This document shows positions 10,792 through 18,521 of a stretch of DNA of 64,000 nt, in pieces; within the stretch, counting starts at the first letter, position 1; each line of letters starts with the position of its first letter. Source of the DNA: Melanopsichium pennsylvanicum (Eukaryota; Basidiomycota; Ustilaginomycetes; Ustilaginales); contig OAPG01000021.1 of assembly GCA_900208305.1 (NCBI GenBank), forward strand, positions 62,001 through 126,000, in the 5' to 3' direction. Made by a program: the position numbers and the translations under genes. The notes beneath the pieces were generated by a model that saw nothing but the letters and a program-made list of their open reading frames with translations, searched no databases and was not told the origin of the DNA.

Positions 10792-11429
10792 ACCACATTC
10801 GACTGCAACACTTTTTTGTCTTGGCTGGGGTGCAAAGCAAACACTCTCCTCGATCATTTGTCATCGCTCAGTCTGCATCTATTTGCCGCATCACCAACTT
10901 CGCAAGATATCAGCTCGAACTATCCTTATACCGCAATTACGGACAATTCCATTTCTCACTCCTCACATGTACATTGACCTCTCCCCTTTTGCCTTGCTCC
11001 GCGTCGCTCTTTATATGCTTTCCTTCCCCCCGTTGACTTGATTTGATACTTTTTACTCCTTGCAATGCATCGCTTTCTTCCATATCAATCAACTCAAAAG
11101 CAACAGAACAGGACTCGACCGTCCAGCCTGTGTAACATTTCGACGTTGTGATTGCACAACAAGAAAAGAACGTAACCAAAAGCATCACATTGAACAAAGT
11201 AGAGCACGAGTACAGCAAGTGAACGCTCAGGATTTACGACAACAGAACGGGTAGCGTTCGAGATGGCGTTCTTGCAATTCCGGCAACTCGACGTTCCTAG
11301 CCAGTGCAATCAAGATAATAGCTGTTTCGATTGGGTGTCAGGATGATACACATATAGTATGATATGTATGTGTGTAGTCTTGAGCGAGATGGTCATCGTC
11401 GGCCTCTGAACCTTGCTCCCCACTCCATT
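10792..11429. other. Convergent 3' intergenic region
   Basis: This is 638 bp between the stop codons of the GPI protein and the cutinase-like gene. Small frames occur on both strands but none shows a signal peptide, motif or splice support. It is probably 3' UTR sequence. Confidence 0.5.
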
Positions 11430-14245
11430 CTATATGCCCCTGCCACCAAACATGCTCATTAGTCCATTTCCGCCTAGGCCGCCGCCTGAACCACCTCCCA
11501 GAGATCCGCCATCCAACATGCTCATCAAGCCGCCTCCGCCTGAGACACCATCCGCAGCGCCGCCGCCTGAGCCAGCTCCCTTCGCCGCACCTCCCGCTCC
11601 ACCACCCGAACTTCGGTATGCCTGCACCAGAAACTGCACAGCTGTCCCAATATCCTCGGTCCCATACGTCAAATGCGCCATCACATTCATTCCGTTCAGG
11701 CACACCGGATCGCCAAGGTGACAAAAAGTCTTGTAGTTGGATGTTGCCGGTGGCGTTTGTGCTTTCAACGGGTCACCAAACGTCACTGCTCCCACCACCC
11801 TTTGTCCTCGAATAGAATGCACCACCATACCCCCCTTTGAGTAGCCTCCCAGCACAAATTTGGTGTTTGCACACCGAGAAGCCACTCCACTGATGAATTG
11901 CGTCGCCACCTGTCCTCCCTGTTCCGGTGAGATCATGTATTCAGCGTCGGAAGTGTACACCACGTCGTAGCATTCAGTACCAGCAACCTGTTGTTTCAGT
12001 CCGTTGCACAGTGGTCGACCCACAATCCCTAATGTGCCTTGCACCTCAAATGTACCCCTTGCGAACACTAGGTACAGAGGAGGACAACCCCCCGCTGCGC
12101 CGCCATCACCACCACTACTGTCACCGCCCATCCCCATCCCCATCATTGGTGGTGATGGCGAGCGCTTCCCTTTGCGCCTCCTCCACCATGTCTGTGTCGA
12201 TGACGCTTCCTCATCTGCACTGTTACAATCCATTGATAAGGAAAAGAGCAGAGAAAAGTGCTGTTGTGTGTCAGCAAACGAACGCTTACCATGCTTGTAA
12301 AATTGCAGAATCAGATGGACGTACTTGACTTTGAGTCGTTGGAAACATCGTATTGATCGACATTGTCTCGCTTGGCCTTGCCGACCTTGTCAGCACCAGC
12401 ACCAGCGCCGTCAGAAGTCTCACTACCCGATATGCCTCCCGGATTAGCAGAACGTCCTCCAGCAGAGCTTTCAGTACTAGCCAGGCTACCTGCACCTCCT
12501 TCACCTTTGCCACCAGTTCGACCGACAGAGTGAACACCTTTGGAACCGTCCACTTGGTGCTTCAAGCTAGCCCAGCGATTAGGATGCTCTTTGAAGTACT
12601 TGACCAATTTTTTGTGCTCGGTCTTACTGCTCAAGCCATGTCTAAAGAAGGTCCTGCCAGAAGAAGTGGATGGCTTGAGCCCGCTACCATGTGCACTGGT
12701 GTCGCGCATAACGACCAGATCTCGCTTGGAAACGCCGCTACCACCAGCACCAGCACCACCGCCGCCACCACCTCCTCCAGCACCGCCAGCACCGCCAGCG
12801 CTAGAAGTGTCATCGTCATCGTAAGATTCGGCCCTGGTACTGCTGAAACCGCCAGAACCAGAACCGTCAGAACCAGAACCGCCAGAACCAGAACCGTCAG
12901 AACCAGAACCGTCAGAACCAGAACCGTCAGAACCAGAACCGTCAGAACCAGAACCGTCAGAACCAGAACCATCAGCGCTAGAAGTGTGATCGTCATCGTC
13001 AGATTCGGCCCTGGTACTGCTGAAACCGCCAGAACCAGAACCGTCAGAACCAGAACCGCCAGAACCAGAACCATCAGAACCAGAACCGTCAGAACCAGAA
13101 CCGTCAGAACCAGAACCGTCAGAACCAGAACCGTCAGAACCAGAACCGTCAGAGCCAGAACTGTCAGCGCTAGAACCGTCAGCGCTAGAAGTGTGATCGT
13201 CATCGTCAGATTCAGCCCCGGTACTGCTATTAGGATGCTCTTTGAAGGACTTGACCAATTTTTTGTGCTCGGTCTTACTGCTCAAGCCATGTCTAATGAA
13301 GGTCCTGCCAGAAGAAGTGGATGGCTTGAGCCCGCTACCATGTGCACTGGTGTCGCGCATAACGACCAGATCTCGCTTGGAAACGCCGCTACCACCAGCA
13401 CCAGCACCACCACCGCCACCACCTCCTCCACCTCCTCCAGCACCGCCAGCACCGCCAGCGCTAGAAGTGTCATCGTCATCGTAAGATTTGGCCCTGGTAC
13501 TGCTAGAACCGCCAGAACCAGAACCGTCAGAACCAGAACCAGAACCGCCAGTACCTCCACCTCCTCCAGCACCGCCAGCACCGCCAGCGCTAGAAGTGTC
13601 ATCGTCATCGTCAGATTCAGCCCCGGTACTGCTAGAACCGCCAGAACCAGAACCGCCAGTACCTCCACCTCCTCCAGCACCGCCAGCACCGCCAGCGCTA
13701 GAAGTGTCATCGTCATCGTAAGATTCGGCCCTGGTACTGCTAGAACCACCAGAACCAGAATCGTCAGAACCAGAACCAGAACCGCCAGTACCTCCACCTC
13801 CTCCAGCACCGCCAGCGCTAGAAGTGTCATCGTCATCGTCAGATTCAGCCCCGGTACTGCTAGAACCGCCAGAACCAGAACCGCCAGCACCTCCAGCACC
13901 ACCCGAACCGGCGCCGCCGCTAAAAAGCTCCGAAAGACCATCCATGCCGCCCGTCGAGGACGATCCACCCAATCCTCCACCGAGTCCACCGAGTCCTGAA
14001 AGTCCAGAGAGACCTGAAAGTCCCGGGATTCCTCCGCTCCCTCCCGCACTGCCCATCAAGCTGGACAAGCCTCCGCCGCCCAAAGCTCCCATCAATCCGC
14101 ATCTCTTCAAGAGATTTGCAAAGAATCCAGAGGAACCACCACCATCATTGTAGCTTGCCCCATTCGCTGAAAGGGAAGGCGCAGCCAGGATTTCGGAAAA
14201 GCAGATGATGAGGACAACAAGAAGGGCCCGAAGGTGGAAGAGCAT
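11430..14245 (-). CDS. Cutinase-family esterase with a giant N-terminal Gly/Ser/Asp repeat region and Kex2-type sites
   Basis: There are two exons, 14245-12325 and 12214-11430. The 110-nt intron (donor GTACGT, branch GCTGAC, acceptor TGCAG) closes the frame exactly and gives 901 aa. A signal peptide spans residues 1-22. Residues about 100-500 are low-complexity repeats: acidic blocks SDDDDDTSSAGG, glycine runs, and tandem GSGSDGS units. A unit of about 53 residues beginning GSGVSKRDLVVMRDTS occurs twice (286-338 and 503-556). Dibasic sites are at 290-291, 507-508, 625-626 and RRRKGKR (652-658), immediately before the enzyme. The cutinase domain (about 684-842) has nucleophile GGYSKGG (Ser766, Lys replacing the usual Gln), Asp809 in LGDPVC and His821 in AHLTYG, so the triad is complete. 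The C-terminus is Gly-rich. It is probably secreted and processed; the role of the repeats is unknown. Confidence 0.85.
12575..12830 (-). repeat. Long direct repeat, copy 2 (SKRDLVVMRDTS unit)
   Basis: This is nearly identical at DNA level to 13230-13485. It codes the Gly-rich run, the SKR site and about 50 residues ending FKEHPN. Only a few substitutions (for example Ile to Phe, Ser to Tyr) and a different glycine-run length separate the copies, so the duplication is recent or kept similar by gene conversion. Confidence 0.85.
12830..13180 (-). repeat. Tandem 18-nt (GSGSDG) minisatellite inside the cutinase-like gene
   Basis: The plus strand shows many head-to-tail copies of CCGTCAGAACCAGAA-type units, in two blocks (about 12850-12975 and 13028-13160), each coding Gly-Ser-Gly-Ser-Asp-Gly on the minus strand. 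The blocks are separated by a DDDDHTSSAD spacer that is itself repeated. Copy number is likely to vary between strains. Confidence 0.9.
13230..13485 (-). repeat. Long direct repeat, copy 1 (SKRDLVVMRDTS unit)
   Basis: This is the partner of the unit at 12575-12830, inside the same exon. Between the two lies the GSGSDG minisatellite. Confidence 0.85.
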
Positions 14246-14449
14246 TTTGCGTGCAATGATATGTCTTACAAGCCAGTTGCAAGAAATCTAATCAATCAAA
14301 TTCGAGATCGCGATTGAGACGAAGACCGGGCACCGTGTTCTGCCTGCAGGAATAGTGAAGGGAAAAAGTCAACAATTCGATGAAGAGGAGAAAAGAACGT
14401 GTTCTGGAGAGATGGTTTGTGGGGATCGAGGCTCCTTGCGACAGGTGTG

Positions 14450-14457
14450 TTTTTATA
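14450..14457 (-). promoter_or_regulatory. TATA-like element of the cutinase-like gene
   Basis: The minus strand reads TATAAAAA, 205 nt upstream of the ATG at 14245. This is a motif match only. Confidence 0.35.
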
Positions 14458-15268
14458 CGTGTTCGAGCCTCTGGAGTGTGTTGCTTAAAGGACATAGCGT
14501 ATCGAGGCTTTTACGACTTAAACAGTTAAGTGGACGACTGAGCTTGGGCATTTCCTTGCCAACATGCTCGAAAGCGTACAAAATGAAGAATTTGAACGAG
14601 CTTGCTGCGAGTCTAGGAAGAAAGTTCATCGTGATGCGGTGCACCACTTCATGCTCGTTTGTGACAACGACGACACGCTCAGATCTCAGCACTTCACTTG
14701 ACTAGCGAGTTGGCGCAAGCATTCATAGCTTTTGTGATCGTATCCTCTCATCGGTGTCTTGCTGTCATCCTCGACAGGCGTAAGCCTCTCATCTGTTCTT
14801 GCCGATACAATGACGAACCACCTCCGCTGCTCAATCTCTTATCAATAACCGTCACCCTCCTCTAGTATTGCCCATTTTAATTAGATAGCAGGGCCGTACA
14901 TTGCCACACCGCCTTTCATAACTACAACGCCAAAAATAGAGGAGAATGTACATATTGTGAATTTAAATTTACTGTACCTCGAGCTTGGTTGGAGAGATCG
15001 GTCGTGCGTCCGCCCTTATTAGTGTTGTAGCTGTCACGCACCTGTCAACATTTTACGCCTCAACTCGATGTCATCTGTCAAAATTTAATTTGCTTTACCG
15101 ATGCCACCGCCGAAGCACAGACCTTCCCTGCCTCAATCTACACTATATAATACCGTAACCTCACGACATCAGGCTGGCGCTCGTATCGTGAGATACGATA
15201 GCGCAAGATCAGAAAGACAAGCCCACTCTCATATGGCTTGCCCATTTTATTCCCTCTCCATTCAAAGC

Positions 15269-15574
15269 CGACCCGGCTTGCAAGGATGTTCAACACACCT
15301 AATCGAGATGTTGCATGCTTTCCGAGATTCGTTCAACAGATCCGCCTTTCAAATCTCACAGCTGGAAGGTTCAATCAAGATGAGTCATCACGGGGCAGGT
15401 GGAGATTCGAAGCACCTGTGGGCATCACTATGAACAGTAGCTTGCAATCCCTAACGATCAAGACCAAAGCTGTTGATTTTGAAAAGCAGGTCTTTTGATT
15501 CCGAGATGGCAGAGCTCTCGCAAAGCATGCAGCCCGTTGATCACATTTGTCGAACACCCTTGCAAGCCTTGTCG
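15269..15574. repeat. Diverged inverted duplication of an ORF fragment
   Basis: The left arm (15269-15366, plus) and right arm (15574-15462, read on minus) share CGAC..GGCTTGCAAGG.TGTTC, then TGCATGCTTT.CGAGA, then a block matching CTTTCAAA.TC..ACAGCT. Translated, both arms give GLQGCST followed by LHAFRD or LHALRE and then AFQ. The arms face each other across about 95 bp. They lie 170 bp upstream of a tRNA gene. They look like decayed copies of one coding or mobile fragment; no complete gene remains. Confidence 0.6.
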
Positions 15575-15743
15575 ATCTTGAATGAAAGAAGGAATAGATA
15601 CAGACTGAATGGCATGCAAAAGTCTTCGTGGTTCAGCAAAGTTTCCGAGTGAAATCCGAGCGCCAAAACCAACCGAATCTTGAACGTATTTGGGCTGCAA
15701 CGGAACAACAATATATACGCAATGCAGGAGACGATCATCTCAA

Positions 15744-15849
15744 GCCTCGTTAGCGTAGTTGGATTATCGCATCTGTCTAATACGCAGTGCCTCAGATCAC
15801 TCTGAGTATTCACAACAGAAGGTCACTGGTTCGAGCCCAGTACGGGGCA
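15744..15849 (+). tRNA. tRNA-Ile(AAT) with a 31-nt intron
   Basis: The acceptor stem pairs GCCTCGT (15744-15750) with ACGGGGC (15842-15848), with one G-U pair, followed by discriminator A. The D-arm holds AGTTGGA. The anticodon stem TCTGT (15772-15776) pairs perfectly with ACAGA (15815-15819) once an intron at 15783-15813 is removed, at the canonical position after base 37. The loop then reads CTAATAA with anticodon AAT (15779-15781). The T-arm is ACTGG-TTCGAGC-CCAGT. The intron holds GTATT, complementary to AATAC across the anticodon, and a perfect hairpin CTCAGA-TCAC-TCTGAG (15791-15806). Seven Ts follow. Confidence 0.93.
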
Positions 15850-15856
15850 TTTTTTT
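15850..15856 (+). terminator. RNA polymerase III terminator of the tRNA-Ile gene
   Basis: Seven consecutive T residues follow the discriminator base directly, the standard Pol III stop signal. Confidence 0.9.
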
Positions 15857-17844
15857 GACTCCATAGATGATATCTTAGATATTTTTGCATTTCGTGAATC
15901 TTGTTGACGTTGGTTATTACGCTAATTGATACAGTTTCTCTCACGGAAATCAAACTCTTCGGACCAACGCTGGTTGAATTGATAAGGGCGAGACACAACA
16001 GAGTATTGAAGAAATTTTGGCAGCGATGCCAAAGTGGGTACAGATGGCAATGCTCACCAAAAGGGTTCACGCGATTTGTTTCCGTGTTGGCATCTGCCAG
16101 CGGTCTCGACACACACACACAGCGAATTCAGCTGTCAACTCCCTCGCATCCAGACTCGCTACTGTGATGTGTCTCTGTTCGCTGAGCCTGAGTTTGACTC
16201 GAGCCCGCTACAAAGGTAAGCAAACGCATGCTGTGTGTTCCTCAGGCAATAAAGCCACCGATTCATGCTCCACTCACCGTGCGATTCCTTGGTAATCAAT
16301 CAGCCAAGCTGATTCGTTTGGTTAGAGTTCAGTCTGTGAATGATGTTGGCCGTCTGATGATTCGATTGGTTGGCGATACATTCAATGCTACATCCGATAT
16401 GACCCTTGATTGTCTTTGATGAACCGGCGTTGACCTCAAGCTGTGCACCTTTCTCACTAGCTTAATGCCGGACTCAACGTTTCCGATCAAAGACAACTCT
16501 TGTTTTGAAAGGTGTGTTTGTCATCAGTTAATGATGTGAGTCGAAGCGACCTTGGCATTTTGCATGGAACCTCGCACTTATGCAATGGGACTAGTATGGC
16601 GCAATTCGGCAGCTTCCAACGTGGTGACGGGTACGGTCATCCGGGAGAAACAAGGATCTAATTGCAACATTCATGGCAGCCACAGATAACGATTCAGACA
16701 GACCAAAATAATTAGCGTGGAAAATCGTGTTTGACATGCCTCGCTTAGATATCAATCCTTGCGTTCACGCTGATTTTGGTGGTGGCAAACGCTCAGTTCG
16801 TAGCTCGCTAAACGGAAACCTTCTTATCTTCGGTGAACCACAGATCTTGTTGGTAAATTCATTAATCTCCGACAAAATCGCAACTCTGCATGAAAATTGC
16901 ACCGTAGTGCAATGCAAATTATGGTACAGTACCGTACTGTACATACACTTGATGCGAGCGATGACTCAAAAAGTTGATAGGCGCTAGCTTCCAAGTGAGC
17001 GGCAAAGATGTGACAATAATTTTCGGCCTTTGCGGAGTTTGGGATTGAAAGCTGCCGGCGACCTGGAAAAGCCGGATCGCAACACCGAACAATGAAAGTC
17101 ACCGCCGCTCGTTGCGTGGGGCACCGCCAAGATCGAAGTGATGTCAATTCTCGAGAAGCGCTGCCTTCCATTCCTCAGAAGGTCTGATCGAACAAGCATT
17201 GTTATCTCTAGCTTCCATCAAAGCTTCGGTTGTTGGACTACGGAAAGGCGAAGCTCTTCTGACTTGGTTGCCAGAAACGCAAACTTCTTGAAGCTCGTCA
17301 GACTGCCCTTCGCCGCCAACACTGTACTCTACAATGCGTTCCGTCACGGCGTGAAAATCAATACCATCTCTCCTGTTCCACACCAAAATTACGCGAAGTC
17401 TTAGCTTGGTGTGATGGTGACCACACTTATCTCTACCTTCTGACTCAATCAACAAGCCAATTCGCACGCTAAATTGTCTAGCTGCATCGGTTCAATGTAA
17501 CCTATTAGCACGATTCTTGTGATGCGCTATTCTCGAAGATACGAACAGCTTCTTGCGATTCTTCTACCGTTTTCTGTCAATGTCGAACCTCTTTGCCGAT
17601 CAAATAGACTACTTTGATAAGCTCATCCAACCACTGATACGCTCGAAATCACAAGCTGTTTGTCGCTTTCTTATCTTTCATCTTCTTCGTTGTAGTGAAT
17701 GCGAACGTTGATCGACACAAATGAATTTCTCTGTGTGACAAGGACTCAGCCGACTATCATGCATGTGTACAGGAGAGCTTTTTCTTCTTGACGATGCCGT
17801 TCACGCTGAGCCGCTCGTGTACCTCGAAAATGAGGACAAAAAGG
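15857..17844. other. Gene-free stretch with palindromic sites
   Basis: About 2 kb between the tRNA and the repeat-peptide gene shows no convincing coding frame. The notable structures are the two neighbouring palindromes at 16896-16942. Confidence 0.4.
16896..16942. repeat. Two adjacent perfect inverted repeats
   Basis: ATTGCAC-CGTA-GTGCAAT (16896-16913) is followed 10 bp later by GTACAGTAC-C-GTACTGTAC (16924-16942). Both have fully complementary arms (7 and 9 bp). The second contains the TACAGTA/TACTGTA core that recurs across the window. They could be dimeric transcription-factor sites or hairpins. Confidence 0.7.
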
Positions 17845-17850
17845 TATAAA
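17845..17850 (+). promoter_or_regulatory. TATA box of the repeat-peptide gene
   Basis: TATAAA lies 131 bp upstream of the ATG at 17976. It is followed by a pyrimidine-rich leader typical of a strongly transcribed fungal gene. Confidence 0.5.
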
Positions 17851-17975
17851 GACCAACGCTTTCTTCATCTTTGCACACCCTCGATACCATCAATCTCCAT
17901 ACAGTCTTCTCTCCAAGTCTTCACACTTTCTCAACAACATTCTTCATAAAGGAAGGTATCCGCAACTCTTACAAG

Positions 17976-18263
17976 ATGCAGTCATTCAAGTCTCTCGCTC
18001 TCTTCGCCACCCTTGCTTTGGCCTCTACCGCCTTTGCAGCTCCCGTCGATAGCTCTGCCGCCATGGTTAAGCGCTCGGAAACCGACCCAAACCTCATAGA
18101 TGAGCTCTCCGCCGCTCTCAAAGACCTTGGATTGCGCCGTCGAGATGACAAAAACTTGATCGACGAGCTGAACCAGGCTACGGAAGACCTCGGATTGCGC
18201 CGACGAGATGACGAAAACTTGATCGATGAGCTGAACCAGGCTTTAAAAGATCTCGGTCTTTAA
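17976..18263 (+). CDS. Small secreted precursor with three repeats bounded by Kex2-type sites
   Basis: The 95-aa product has a signal peptide at about residues 1-21 (ending AFAAP). A pro-segment ending VKR at 32-33 precedes three copies of NLIDEL..ALKDLGL. Copies one and two are followed by the linker RRRDD(K/E), and the last copy ends at the stop codon. The repeat unit is 21 codons (63 nt). Kex2 cleavage after KR and RR would release three similar acidic amphipathic peptides of about 15-20 residues. This is the architecture of fungal Kex2-processed repeat proteins, which include pheromone-like peptides, repellents and RiPP precursors. There is no CaaX ending, so it is not a lipopeptide pheromone. 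No known family is recognised. The codon differences between copies argue against a very recent expansion. Confidence 0.8.
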   Translation: MQSFKSLALFATLALASTAFAAPVDSSAAMVKRSETDPNLIDELSAALKDLGLRRRDDKNLIDELNQATEDLGLRRRDDENLIDELNQALKDLGL

Positions 18264-18521
18264 GCGCTCCCAAGCATCTTATGCTCGATAAAATAGCTCG
18301 AAAACCAAAGTCAAGGACTTTTCAATAGATGCGCAATAACTCGCTATAGAATCACACGCTCGCAATCTACCTGAAGCTGCGTTGCTTGTCTCCCGTCTCG
18401 ATTTGAATCTTTCCCTAGAATCAAACAACTTGCACATTCTCTTTTTGCTTGAAAAGGTTCGTGTAATGCGCCAAAGCAATTAGATATTGGAATGATAATT
18501 TAGAAAAAAAAAAAAAACGCA

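Noticed and set aside
12353..13999. 548-codon plus-strand frame opposite the cutinase repeats
   Set aside because: It is a pure product of the triplet-periodic repeats (RTRTVRT pattern). The minus-strand frame has the signal peptide, splice closure and enzyme domain.
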